NCBI RefSeq assembly: GCF_008386505.1
Contig: NZ_VUNZ01000003.1
Span: forward strand, 62,001 to 126,000
Origin: Chryseobacterium sediminis
Lineage (GTDB): Bacteria; Bacteroidota; Bacteroidia; Flavobacteriales; Weeksellaceae
Direction: 5' to 3'
DNA length: 64,000 nt
This document shows, one piece after another, positions 1-8,488 of the stretch. Under the pieces are notes generated by a model that was not told where the DNA came from, did not search any database, and saw only the letters and a list, made by a program, of their open reading frames with translations. The translations under genes were made by a program, and so were the position numbers. Numbering within the stretch: position 1 is the stretch's first letter; each line of letters starts with the position of its first letter.

Positions 1-1995
1 GCATTAGTCGGAACATTTGCCTTCATGAATATGCTGGATTTCTCTGTTAACCTTTTAACACTATTCGCATTGGTTCTTGCCATCGGAATTGTGGTGGACA
101 ATGCCATTGTCGTCGTTGAAGCCGTCCATGTGAAAATGGAAGAAGGAATGAATGCAATGGATGCAACCATTAGTGCTACTAAAGAAATTGCCGGAGCGGT
201 AGTGGCAATTACCATTGTGATGTCTGCAGTATTTATTCCTGTGGCATTCCTGGACGGTCCGGTAGGTGTGTTTTACCGCCAGTTTTCATTGACACTGGCC
301 ATCAGTATTGTGATTTCCGGAGTAAATGCATTGACACTTACACCAGCGCTTTGTGCGATTATTTTAAAACCTCACAATCACGATAAGAAGAAAACCATCA
401 TCGACAGGGCTTTCCAGAGTTTCAATACAGGTTTTGAAAGACTTACCAATGGTTATGTAGGCATTTTATCAAAATTTGCGACAAGAACTACGGTTACTTT
501 TGGACTGTTATTTTTATTCGTTGGATTAACTTTTGTGACCAGCAAGTTCCTTCCAACCGGGTTTATTCCAATGGAAGATCAGGGGATGGTATATGTGAGT
601 GTGACTACTCCACAGGGAGCAACAGTAGAAAGGACAGAAAAAGTACTGGATGAAGTGACTGTTATTGCCAAAAAAATTAATGGTGTGGAAAACGTAACCA
701 CTCTTGCAGGCTATAGTATTGTAACGGAAATCGCAGGTTCATCCTACGGAATGGCGATGATCAATCTTAAAGACTGGAAAGAAAGAAATATTTCAGTGAA
801 TGATCTGATTACTGAGCTTTCTGACAAAACAAAAAGTATAGCAGATGCCCAGATTGAGATCTTTGCTCCGCCAACAGTTCCTGGTTTCGGTAATACCAGC
901 GGCTTTGAATTACGTTTATTAGACAGAACCGGAGGAACCATTGAAAATACAGATAAAATCACCAAGGATTTTGTTAAAAAATTAAACGAAGCTCCTGAAT
1001 TGCAGAACAGCTTTACCAGTTTTGATGCCACTTTCCCGCAATATATGATCAATGTGGATTATGATATGGCAGCGAAGAAAGGAGTTTCGGTAGACAACGC
1101 GATGTCTACATTACAGACTATGCTGGGATCCTATTATGCCACGAATTTTATCCGTTTCAGTCAGATGTATAAAGTGATGGTACAGGCAAGTCCGGAACAC
1201 AGAGATACCCCTGAAAGCATTTTGAATTTATATTTAAAAAATGATAAAGGCGAAATGGTTCCGTTTTCTACCTTCATCACCATTGAAAAAGTGTATGGAC
1301 CCGAAGTACTGACGAGGTACAATATGTATATGTCTGCAATGATCAACGGAGAACCCGCAGATGGGTACAGCTCAGGAGATGCCATTGCTGCTTTAGAACG
1401 TGTTGCCAAGGAGACACTGCCAAGAGGATTTGATGTTGAGTGGTCCGGGATGACAAGAGAAGAGATCTTATCAGGAAACCAGACCGTTTATATTTTCGCG
1501 ATCTGTCTTTTATTCGTTTATCTTTTACTGGCGGCACAATACGAAAGTTTCCTTCTTCCTATGCCGGTATTACTAAGCCTTCCTACGGGAATCTTTGGTT
1601 CCTATATCGCATTGGTATTGGCGGGATTGGATAACAATATTTATGCACAGGTGGCATTGGTTATGCTGATTGGGCTTTTAGCTAAAAATGCCATTCTAAT
1701 CGTGGAATTTGCCGTGGCAAGAAATAAGCAGGGATATGATATCGTTCCGGCGGCAATTGAAGGAGCCAGACAGCGTCTGAGACCTATTCTGATGACTTCT
1801 TTTGCATTTGTAGCAGGACTTATTCCATTATGTATTGCATCCGGAGCAGGTGCAATAGGAAACCGTTCTATTGGCACAGCGGCTGCAGGAGGAATGTTGA
1901 TTGGAACCATCTTCGGATTAGTAGTCATTCCGGGACTCTATATATTCTTTGCAAAACTTGAAAATAAGAAGAAAGATGAAAAGATTAAATCATAG
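1..1995 (+). CDS. RND multidrug efflux permease (HAE1 family), C-terminal part
   Basis: Inner-membrane drug/proton antiporter of the AcrB type, working with a periplasmic adaptor and the outer-membrane protein encoded next. The frame is open to the left edge, so the N-terminal third is missing; the first internal Met (position 25) is not the start. Visible are TM4 with GIVVDNAIVVVEAV near fragment residue 29, a large periplasmic porter section, and TM10 with GLLAKNAILIVEF near residue 558, whose Lys matches the proton-relay Lys of AcrB. In TM4 the usual Asp-Asp pair reads Asp-Asn. The stop lies 20 bp inside the next gene, so the two are translationally close and surely cotranscribed. The family assignment is firm; the substrate is unknown. 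Confidence 0.95.
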   Translation, partial: ALVGTFAFMNMLDFSVNLLTLFALVLAIGIVVDNAIVVVEAVHVKMEEGMNAMDATISATKEIAGAVVAITIVMSAVFIPVAFLDGPVGVFYRQFSLTLAISIVISGVNALTLTPALCAIILKPHNHDKKKTIIDRAFQSFNTGFERLTNGYVGILSKFATRTTVTFGLLFLFVGLTFVTSKFLPTGFIPMEDQGMVYVSVTTPQGATVERTEKVLDEVTVIAKKINGVENVTTLAGYSIVTEIAGSSYGMAMINLKDWKERNISVNDLITELSDKTKSIADAQIEIFAPPTVPGFGNTSGFELRLLDRTGGTIENTDKITKDFVKKLNEAPELQNSFTSFDATFPQYMINVDYDMAAKKGVSVDNAMSTLQTMLGSYYATNFIRFSQMYKVMVQASPEHRDTPESILNLYLKNDKGEMVPFSTFITIEKVYGPEVLTRYNMYMSAMINGEPADGYSSGDAIAALERVAKETLPRGFDVEWSGMTREEILSGNQTVYIFAICLLFVYLLLAAQYESFLLPMPVLLSLPTGIFGSYIALVLAGLDNNIYAQVALVMLIGLLAKNAILIVEFAVARNKQGYDIVPAAIEGARQRLRPILMTSFAFVAGLIPLCIASGAGAIGNRSIGTAAAGGMLIGTIFGLVVIPGLYIFFAKLENKKKDEKIKS

Positions 1996-3427
1996 AAATA
2001 TAATATACGGAATAGCCTCACTAAGCCTTGTTTCATGCGCTGTTCCCAAAGTAACGGAGCTCAAAAAAGCTCAGGAATTGCCAAATGAAATCATCAGAAA
2101 CGATAAAAATAAAAATCCGGATGAATTTCAGCAGATTAACCTGAAGGCTTACTTTACAGATCCGCAGCTGCTGGAACTTTTTGAGAAAGTAGTTCAGGCA
2201 AATCCGGATTTCCAGATTGCCCAGCAAAGAGTGGAAATTGCCAATAGTTTTCTTCAAAGATCAAAAATGGATTTACTGCCTTCTCTTGAAGTTGGAGTAC
2301 AGGCTTCCGGCGACCGATACGGAAAATATACAATGGAAGGAGTGGGGAATTATGATACAAATCTATCTCCCAATATTACGGAAAATCAGAAAATCAACAG
2401 AGATTTTACGCCTAATTACTGGCTGGGAGCAAGAAGCAGCTGGGAAATTGACGCCTGGGGCAAGCTGAAAAATAAAAAGATTGCTGCCCAAAAGAAATAT
2501 CTGGCTTCCACAGAAGGGCTGAGGCTGTTGCAGGTAGAGCTTTTTACAGATATTGCTAATCTCTATTACCAGTTGGTGACCTTAGACAACCGTCTTGCGA
2601 TTTACCAAAAAAATTACAACCTTCAGCAAAGAGCATTTGAGATTGTTTTGGCACAGCGTGAAGTGGGAAAAGCGACCGAATTGGCGGTACAGCAGTTCAA
2701 AGCGCAGAACAACAACTGGCTGGCAGAGATTGAACACATCAGAGTAGAAATTGTTACAGTAGAACAAGCTATTACTACATTAACAGGAAGCTACGGCGGA
2801 GAGGTAAAACGTGGAAAAATATTGATGCCTACCAATATGGAAGTCTTAAACAAAACCATTAATGTAGAAGGAGTTATCCATTCCAGACCTGATGTAGCAG
2901 CGAATTATTATGTTTTAGAGGCTTCTCAGGCTGATGCAAAGGCTGCAAGAGCTGCTTTTTATCCTAAGATTGATTTGGGAGCCGGTTTCGGACTGAATTC
3001 TTTTTCTGTAGAGACATTCTTTAAACCAAGTTCTCTGGCGGGGCAATTGTTGGGTGGATTAATGGTTCCCGTATTCAATAAAGGGCAGTTGAAATATGAG
3101 TTTAAAGTAGCGAGTAAGGAGCAGGAAATTGCCTTTTTAAACTATCAGAAAAGTATTACGACTGCTTTTAACGAGCTTCAGTCGATCCTGAAACAGACTA
3201 GAATTTATGAACGTGTGCTGAAGCTGAAATCAGAAGAAGTAGGCTTTCTTGACCGTGGAGTAGAGGTTTCCAACGACCTTTATCTGACAGGATATGCCAA
3301 TTATTTTGAACTGATCAACTCTCAGAAGAGCAAACTGACCGCTGAATTGGATTTATTACAATTCCAGCATCAGAATACCAGAAATAACGTCCTGCTGTTT
3401 AAAGCACTGGGAGGGAAACTGGATTAA
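1976..3427 (+). CDS. TolC-like outer-membrane efflux lipoprotein (NodT family)
   Basis: Outer-membrane channel partner of the RND pump upstream. An ATG at 1949 is also in frame, but the ATG at 1976 (MKRLNHRN...) gives a proper lipoprotein signal peptide ending SLVSC, so I start there; it overlaps the permease gene by 20 bp. The mature protein has the two long alpha-helical repeats typical of outer-membrane efflux proteins, with the Leu/Gln/Ala-rich coiled-coil stretches (for example around AQQRVEIANSF and the AARAAFYPKIDLGAGFGL segment). Its length of 483 residues is normal for the family. A hairpin terminator follows 24 bp after the stop. Confidence 0.93.
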   Translation: MKRLNHRNIIYGIASLSLVSCAVPKVTELKKAQELPNEIIRNDKNKNPDEFQQINLKAYFTDPQLLELFEKVVQANPDFQIAQQRVEIANSFLQRSKMDLLPSLEVGVQASGDRYGKYTMEGVGNYDTNLSPNITENQKINRDFTPNYWLGARSSWEIDAWGKLKNKKIAAQKKYLASTEGLRLLQVELFTDIANLYYQLVTLDNRLAIYQKNYNLQQRAFEIVLAQREVGKATELAVQQFKAQNNNWLAEIEHIRVEIVTVEQAITTLTGSYGGEVKRGKILMPTNMEVLNKTINVEGVIHSRPDVAANYYVLEASQADAKAARAAFYPKIDLGAGFGLNSFSVETFFKPSSLAGQLLGGLMVPVFNKGQLKYEFKVASKEQEIAFLNYQKSITTAFNELQSILKQTRIYERVLKLKSEEVGFLDRGVEVSNDLYLTGYANYFELINSQKSKLTAELDLLQFQHQNTRNNVLLFKALGGKLD

Positions 3428-3450
3428 TTTTTACTTTTTTTACGACGAAG

Positions 3451-3479
3451 GAAGCTGTCTTTTAGGTAGCTTCTTTTTT
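3451..3479 (+). terminator. Rho-independent terminator of the efflux operon
   Basis: GAAGCT and AGCTTC pair around an 11-nt loop and are followed by six T residues; placed 24 bp after the efflux lipoprotein stop. Confidence 0.8.
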
Positions 3480-3586
3480 AACTGTATTCTACGGATTCCC
3501 GTAATGGTAATTAAAATAATTCCAGGATATTGCGCTAGAATCTAACTTTTTATAAGTTGAGTTAACTTTTTTTTATATGTCCCAAA

Positions 3587-3617
3587 AAAGAGACTGTCCT
3601 AATAAGGCAGTCTCTTT
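3587..3617 (-). terminator. Rho-independent terminator of the cold-shock gene
   Basis: AAAGAGACTG pairs with CAGTCTCTTT; on the minus strand the stem runs into a T tract. It lies about 50 bp beyond the stop of the cold-shock gene. Nearly the same hairpin word recurs at 42797-42834. Confidence 0.8.
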
Positions 3618-3670
3618 GTGTATTGTTTAAAATATAACTGCTGTACAGCAGCTTATTTTATGCGTAAGTA

Positions 3671-4093
3671 TTATTTAACAAGCTGAATTTCAACAGCGGA
3701 GAATCCTTTAGGAGACTTCTCTTTTTCAAAAGATACTTTGTTTCCTTTTTTTACCGGCTCTGCACAGTTGTTGTTGTGGAAGAAGATGTTTTCTTTAGAG
3801 TTATCTTCAGTGATGAAACCATATCCTTTTTCACTCAGGAAAGTAACAATTCCTGTTTTTCTTGGATCTTCTTCAATAATAGGAGCTGCCCCAAGTTGAA
3901 TATCCTCAAGGTTTACTTCCTGTCTTTGTTCAGGTGGAGTAGAAGTTAATCTTCCGAATTCGTCTACATACATGAAGACATCCTCCGCTCCTTTGTTGTT
4001 GTTTGTTTTACGTTCTTCGCGTCTTAGCGCCTTTTCTTTTTGCTTTTGAATTTTTTTCTTGAAATTTTCCTTTTTAGAAAAAGAATCTGCCAT
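3671..4093 (-). CDS. Cold-shock domain protein with basic N-terminal extension
   Basis: Single-stranded nucleic-acid binding protein. The C-terminal part (about residues 78-140) is a cold-shock domain: TGIVTFLSEKGYGFI carries the RNP1-like aromatic motif and ENIFFHNNN the RNP2 motif. The first 35 residues are very rich in Lys/Arg and probably form a helix that also contacts RNA; a linker of about 40 residues separates the parts. Classical CspA proteins have about 70 residues, so this is the long flavobacterial form (140 residues). The gene is monocistronic, with its own terminator, and a long AT-rich 5' region that may be a structured leader as in other cold-shock genes (inference). Confidence 0.9.
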   Translation of the reverse strand: MADSFSKKENFKKKIQKQKEKALRREERKTNNNKGAEDVFMYVDEFGRLTSTPPEQRQEVNLEDIQLGAAPIIEEDPRKTGIVTFLSEKGYGFITEDNSKENIFFHNNNCAEPVKKGNKVSFEKEKSPKGFSAVEIQLVK

Positions 4094-4830
4094 AAATTAT
4101 TTTTAGTATTTAGTTTCTATAAATTAATTGGTTCAATCTGGTCTGTTTTGGACCCCTATAAAGCCTGGCTATGTTTTCTGTTTTGGATCATCCCAATCAT
4201 ACAGAGCTTTAAAATTCCGACAAGTATTGTTCTTAGTAGAAGAATAAAAGTTTAAAATATGGCTGCTCAAAAAGCAAAGACTGAATAAAAAATATTCGGG
4301 TCGTTACAGAAAACAAAGTATTGACTTGGTTATTTAATGTACAAATATACAACAATAAAATGAATTATCAGGTTTTAAATGATTGATTATCAGAAATGGT
4401 TTTACAGCAGATCTGCCGGTATACCTTTATAGTCTGAGTGTAAGACGATAATGAGAGTTAGAATAAGTGCATAAAAAAATCCTCAGAACACTGAGGATTA
4501 TAAAAAAATATATTATAAAAATGAAGTGGTGTATAATACGGCTGTGAAGCATCAAATGTTATGCCTAAAATTAATGCGTAATAGTGAATTATATAGCTTT
4601 GTTTAATATGAAAGGGTTGTTACATGTCATATATAGCTGGTAAATAGCATTCTATTAAAAAATATTGTTTATATAAAAAAATATAAAACGTTTTTTGACT
4701 TAGTTTAAAATTAAAACCAGAATAGCAGTTGATAATCATTTAGGTTTAAATAAAATTCCCGAAAACTTCACCATGTTGAGGCCGTTTTTATTATCCATCT
4801 TTGCCTCATTAACATTTAAAAATAAAATCA
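4094..4830. other. 737-bp gap without a recognisable gene
   Basis: AT-rich sequence between the divergent cold-shock and SDR genes. Its left part is the probable long 5' leader of the cold-shock gene. The one clear structure is a hairpin at 4473-4498. No credible ORF, tRNA or repeat was seen; open frames here are short or antisense to the neighbours. Confidence 0.5.
4473..4498 (-). terminator. Strong terminator hairpin without an assigned gene
   Basis: ATCCTCAG and CTGAGGAT form a perfect 8-bp stem with an AACA loop; on the minus strand it is followed by seven T residues. No annotated minus-strand gene ends here, which hints at an unrecognised short transcript to the right (4500-4800) or a decayed gene. 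Confidence 0.7.
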
Positions 4831-5586
4831 ATGTCAACACAAAATGTAAAAGGAAAAGTTGTTTTAATTGCCGGAGGAGGTAAAAACCTGGGAGGACTTT
4901 TAAGTAGAGATTTTGCTGCGAAAGGCGCAAAACTGGCAATACATTACAACAGTGAAAGCTCAAGAGCAGATAGTGAAAAAACACTTGCTGAGGTACAGGC
5001 ACTAGGAGCAGAAGCATTTTTATTTCAGGGAGACCTTACCAAAGTAGACAATATTACAAGATTCTTTGATGAAGCAATTTCCCGTTTCGGAGGAATTGAT
5101 ATTGCGATCAATACCGTAGGAATGGTACTGAAAAAGCCATTTTCAGAGACTACAGAAGCAGAATATGATACCATGTTCAATGTCAATTCAAAATCTGCTT
5201 ACTTCTTTTTGCAGGAAGCTGGTAAAAAACTGAACGATCATGGGAAAATCTGTACCATTGTTACTTCACTGCTAGCCGCTTACACGGGACTGTATTCTAC
5301 TTATGCGGGAGCAAAAGCACCGGTAGAGCATTTTACAAGAGCAGCTTCTAAAGAATTCGGGGGAAGAGGAATTTCTGTAACTGCCGTAGCACCCGGCCCA
5401 ATGGATACCCCTTTCTTCTATGGACAGGAAACAGATGATGCGGTTGCTTATCATAAATCAGCATCAGCATTGGGAGGTCTTACAGATATTAAAGATATCG
5501 CTCCGCTAGTAGAATTTCTGGTAACAGAAGGCTGGTGGATTACCGGACAGACCATTTTTGCTAACGGAGGATATACAACAAGATAA
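4831..5586 (+). CDS. SDR family NAD(P)-dependent oxidoreductase
   Basis: Classical short-chain dehydrogenase/reductase of 251 residues. The nucleotide-binding glycine motif is GGGKNLGG (residues 15-22), the structural motif is NTVG (94-97, usually NNAG), and the catalytic residues are Ser146, Tyr158 and Lys162 (TYAGAK). The C-terminus GQTIFANGGYTTR is the usual substrate-side end. Substrate cannot be told from sequence; FabG-like and sugar-alcohol dehydrogenases share these motifs. It stands alone between two terminators. Confidence 0.92.
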   Translation: MSTQNVKGKVVLIAGGGKNLGGLLSRDFAAKGAKLAIHYNSESSRADSEKTLAEVQALGAEAFLFQGDLTKVDNITRFFDEAISRFGGIDIAINTVGMVLKKPFSETTEAEYDTMFNVNSKSAYFFLQEAGKKLNDHGKICTIVTSLLAAYTGLYSTYAGAKAPVEHFTRAASKEFGGRGISVTAVAPGPMDTPFFYGQETDDAVAYHKSASALGGLTDIKDIAPLVEFLVTEGWWITGQTIFANGGYTTR

Positions 5587-5604
5587 CTTATTGGAAATAT
5601 CCAT

Positions 5605-5648
5605 AAAAAAGGAACTCACTGAAAACAACTTTCAGTGAGTTTTTATTT
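5605..5648. terminator. Bidirectional terminator between SDR gene and lgt
   Basis: ACTCACTGAAA pairs perfectly with TTTCAGTGAGT around ACAAC, with an A tract before and a T tract after, so it can stop transcripts from both converging genes. Confidence 0.85.
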
Positions 5649-5665
5649 TAGAAGAAATCAGGGAG

Positions 5666-6502
5666 TTAAGTGGTTTTCACCTTTCCTTTTTCCATTATAC
5701 TTTTAATGATAAAGAATAAACCGAGAAGAACAAAAGGAATACTTAATAGCTGTCCCATATTCAGACTCATTCCATGTTCAAATTCTACCTGATCTACCTT
5801 GATGAACTCAATCAGAATTCTCATAATGAAGATCAATAAAATACTGATTCCGAAATAAAATCCTTTTCCGATTTTAAATATGTTTTTCTTGTAAATAAAA
5901 TACACCGAAAGGAAAATAATAAAATAAGAGATGGATTCATAAAGTTGGGCAGGGTGTCTTGGCAGATCATCTACCTGACGGAAAATAAAAGCCCATGGAA
6001 CATCTGTAGGAACTCCTATGATTTCAGAATTCATAAGATTGGCAAGCCTTATAAAAGTACCACCCAACGGAAGTACAATCGCTATAGCATCTAAAACCGT
6101 CATAAACGGGATAGAAAATTTTCTCGCATAGATAAGAAGCATAATCACCAATCCGATACCACCACCATGACTGGCAAGTCCTGCAAAGCCTGTAAAATGA
6201 TAGGTCCCGTCCACTCCTTTCTGAATTGGGAGCAATATTTCAAGCGGATGCTGGGAGTAATAATCAAAATCATAAAAAAAGCAGTGTCCCAGTCTGGCAC
6301 CCACTAAAATCCCTATCAACGCATAAGAAAATAGCGCTTCATGAGCCTGCGAACTAAGGCCTTCTTTTTTATAAATACGCTTTAAAATAGTTAAACATAA
6401 AACCAGTCCCGCAAGAAATAGCAGTCCGTAATATTTTAAAGGAAATCCTAAGATATTGACGATTTCGGGATTCACATCCCAGTTGATATATAATAAATTC
6501 AT
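5666..6502 (-). CDS. lgt: Prolipoprotein diacylglyceryl transferase
   Basis: Inner-membrane enzyme that moves the diacylglyceryl group of phosphatidylglycerol to the lipobox cysteine of prolipoproteins, the first step of lipoprotein maturation. About seven hydrophobic segments are visible. Family signatures present: GARLGHCFFYDFDYY, SHGGGIG, the Lgt signature region RLANLMNSEIIGVPTD, and RHPAQLYES. Length 278 is normal. It converges with the SDR gene at a shared terminator. The many lipoproteins in this window are its expected substrates. Confidence 0.96.
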   Translation of the reverse strand: MNLLYINWDVNPEIVNILGFPLKYYGLLFLAGLVLCLTILKRIYKKEGLSSQAHEALFSYALIGILVGARLGHCFFYDFDYYSQHPLEILLPIQKGVDGTYHFTGFAGLASHGGGIGLVIMLLIYARKFSIPFMTVLDAIAIVLPLGGTFIRLANLMNSEIIGVPTDVPWAFIFRQVDDLPRHPAQLYESISYFIIFLSVYFIYKKNIFKIGKGFYFGISILLIFIMRILIEFIKVDQVEFEHGMSLNMGQLLSIPFVLLGLFFIIKSIMEKGKVKTT

Positions 6503-6720
6503 TCCTGCAAAGATAAGAAAATAGGAATTTCTGAACCGAATGGAAGTGTTTCAGTATTTTTCAATTTGATTACCAGAGTACTATGGATTGATTTTGTATA
6601 TCAGTATAGAACGCTGTATCTTAATATAAGAGGTCTTTATATGGGTGAGAATGAAGATAATTTAAAATGATTCTTGATGAAAGATTTGCTAACTTTAGGG
6701 TATCGCCAAAACAAAAAGAT

Positions 6721-7416
6721 ATGCATCATCAGTTGGAGAAACATTATGTAAACAGGGTAGGCTGGCTTCGGGCAGCTGTATTGGGAGCGAATGACGGGTT
6801 GTTATCCACCACAAGTATTGTCATAGGCGTTGCAGCAGCAGAACCCGACCGGAATATTATTATTCTTGCAGCATTGGCAGGTATGATCGCGGGAGCTATG
6901 TCTATGGCAGCGGGAGAGTATGTTTCTGTAAGTTCACAGGAGGATACTGAGAAAGCGGATTTGCTTCGTGAGAAACGTGAACTTGAAGAAATGCCGGAAA
7001 TAGAACTTAGAGAACTTGCCAAAGTATATGAAAAAAGAGGCTGTACCAAAGAAACAGCGATGCAGGTGGCGATGGAGCTTACAGAACATGATGCTCTTGG
7101 TGCGCATGCTCGTGATGAGTTGGGAATTAATGAAATAACGCAGGCAAAACCTTTGCAGGCAGCGATGGCTTCTTTCGGTTCATTTGCCGTGGGTGCTTTA
7201 TTGCCGTTTAGTGTTTCTCTTTTGGCACCGCTTAAACAAATGGTGTATTTTCAGTACGGATTTTCAATCATATTTTTAATGCTTTTGGGAGCTGTTTCTG
7301 CCAGAGCGGGAGGTTCCAGTATAAAAATAGCAGTGTTGAGAATCTGTTTCTGGGGAACCGTTGCAATGGGAATTACTGCGCTGGTGGGACACATTTTCGG
7401 AGTCAATGTAGCATAA
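6721..7416 (+). CDS. VIT1/CCC1 family metal transporter
   Basis: Membrane protein related to plant and yeast vacuolar iron/manganese transporters; in bacteria it probably exports or detoxifies Fe2+/Mn2+ (family knowledge). GWLRAAVLGANDGLLSTTS at the N-terminus and AALAGMIAGAMSMAAGEYVSVSSQ are the hallmark segments; a charged Glu-rich cytoplasmic stretch (EKADLLREKRELEEMPE) is the metal-binding region, and three more hydrophobic segments follow. An upstream ATG at 6667 would add 18 unconserved residues; I prefer 6721 because family members usually begin just before HYxNRxGWLRA and the codon is preceded by an A-rich stretch. Confidence 0.9.
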   Translation: MHHQLEKHYVNRVGWLRAAVLGANDGLLSTTSIVIGVAAAEPDRNIIILAALAGMIAGAMSMAAGEYVSVSSQEDTEKADLLREKRELEEMPEIELRELAKVYEKRGCTKETAMQVAMELTEHDALGAHARDELGINEITQAKPLQAAMASFGSFAVGALLPFSVSLLAPLKQMVYFQYGFSIIFLMLLGAVSARAGGSSIKIAVLRICFWGTVAMGITALVGHIFGVNVA

Positions 7417-7455
7417 AATAAATATAGCCACCCCTTTTTGATCCCCTAAAAAATA

Positions 7456-7492
7456 AAAACCTCTGATAATCAAATGATTTCAGAGGTTTTTT
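7456..7492. terminator. Bidirectional terminator between VIT gene and tRNA-Leu
   Basis: AAAACCTCTGA and TCAGAGGTTTT pair around a 13-nt loop, with A-rich and T-rich flanks serving the converging VIT gene and tRNA. Confidence 0.8.
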
Positions 7493-7493
7493 G

Positions 7494-7573
7494 TACCCAG
7501 GACCGGGATCGAACCGGTACTCCTAAGAACTGGTGTTTGAGACCAGCGCGTCTACCAATTCCGCCACCTGGGC
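7494..7573 (-). tRNA. tRNA-Leu (anticodon CAA)
   Basis: On the minus strand the acceptor strands GCCCAGG and CCTGGGT pair, the anticodon arm is CTGGT-CTCAAAC-ACCAG giving anticodon CAA, a long variable arm as in class II tRNAs follows, and the T arm is CCGGT-TCGATC-CCGG. CCA is not encoded. Confidence 0.93.
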
Positions 7574-7616
7574 TTGATGTTGAATTCAAACGTGATGTTT
7601 GTTTCAAATTGGTGTG

Positions 7617-7646
7617 CAAATATAGGAACTTTTTTCAATGTTCAAA
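7617..7646 (-). promoter_or_regulatory. Bacteroidetes-type promoter of tRNA-Leu
   Basis: On the minus strand TTTG (7643-7646) and TATATTTG (7617-7624) are 18 nt apart, matching the TTTG/TAnnTTTG consensus, about 44 nt before the tRNA 5' end. Confidence 0.65.
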
Positions 7647-7666
7647 AGCTTTTTTGAAGATTTTTT

Positions 7667-8434
7667 TTAAAAATTAAGCTCCAAACGATCGTAGGCAAGA
7701 TGTATTCCGGGCGGAAGCTGCTTATCTTCAATATCATGCAGTCCTAAATGATGACTGATATGTGTTAAAAATAATTTTTTTGGTTTCAGTTCATCAAACA
7801 ATTTAATAACATCCGGAAGAATAAAATGGGCAGGATGGGGATCAAATTTTCTGATACAGTTTAATATCAGAACGTCCAGATTCTTCAGTTTCTCTTTTTC
7901 TGTTTCAGAAATAAACCCGGCATCAGTAATGTAGGCAAGGTTTTTAAATTTGTACCCGAAGACGGTAATTTTATAGTGAATCACTTCTACGGGAGTGATT
8001 TCTGTATCCAATACCTGAAAAGGTTTATTTTCAATTTCATGAAGCTCAAAAGCGGGCGCTCCGGGATATCTTACATCAGCAAAGGCATAAGGAAATCTGT
8101 TTTTTATTTCATGAGCCACTCTTGAATAGCAATAAAGAGGAACATCTTTTCCACTTTTAAAAATCAGTGGCCGCATATCATCAAGCCCAATTACGTGATC
8201 ATTATGCTCATGAGTAATCAACGCAATATCTACGGTATGTTCGTGGTTGGTAAGCATTTGCTGCCTGAAATCCGGACCGCAGTCGATCAGTATTTTTTTA
8301 TTTTCCTCCGTGGTCACCATCACGGAAGAACGTAAACGATTGTCTTTGGGATTTTCAGAAGTACACACTTCACATGTACAGCCTATAACGGGTACACCTT
8401 GAGAAGTACCAGTTCCTAAAAATTTCAACTTCAT
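7667..8434 (-). CDS. MBL-fold metallo-hydrolase (PhnP-like)
   Basis: Metallo-beta-lactamase-fold hydrolase of 255 residues. MKLKFLGTGTSQGVPVIGC is the typical family start, so I use the ATG at 8434 and not the upstream ATG at 8482, which would add 16 odd residues. Metal ligands are HEHNDH (75-80) plus later His and Asp residues (THISHHLGL near the C-terminus). The Cys19/Cys21/Cys24 cluster is the extra zinc site seen in PhnP cyclic phosphodiesterases; the phn pathway is not nearby, so a PhnP-like phosphodiesterase is a family-based guess. Divergent from the next gene with about 54 bp between starts. Confidence 0.88.
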   Translation of the reverse strand: MKLKFLGTGTSQGVPVIGCTCEVCTSENPKDNRLRSSVMVTTEENKKILIDCGPDFRQQMLTNHEHTVDIALITHEHNDHVIGLDDMRPLIFKSGKDVPLYCYSRVAHEIKNRFPYAFADVRYPGAPAFELHEIENKPFQVLDTEITPVEVIHYKITVFGYKFKNLAYITDAGFISETEKEKLKNLDVLILNCIRKFDPHPAHFILPDVIKLFDELKPKKLFLTHISHHLGLHDIEDKQLPPGIHLAYDRLELNF

Positions 8435-8488
8435 TTTGTTTTGAGGTTGGTTTAATTTTGGTAAATTTACAAAAAATTTCATGTCCTA

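Noticed and set aside
4736..5017. 93-codon minus-strand open frame that could explain the terminator at 4473
   Set aside because: It is mostly antisense to the start of the SDR gene and Leu/Gln-rich without any family likeness, so I left the terminator without an assigned gene.
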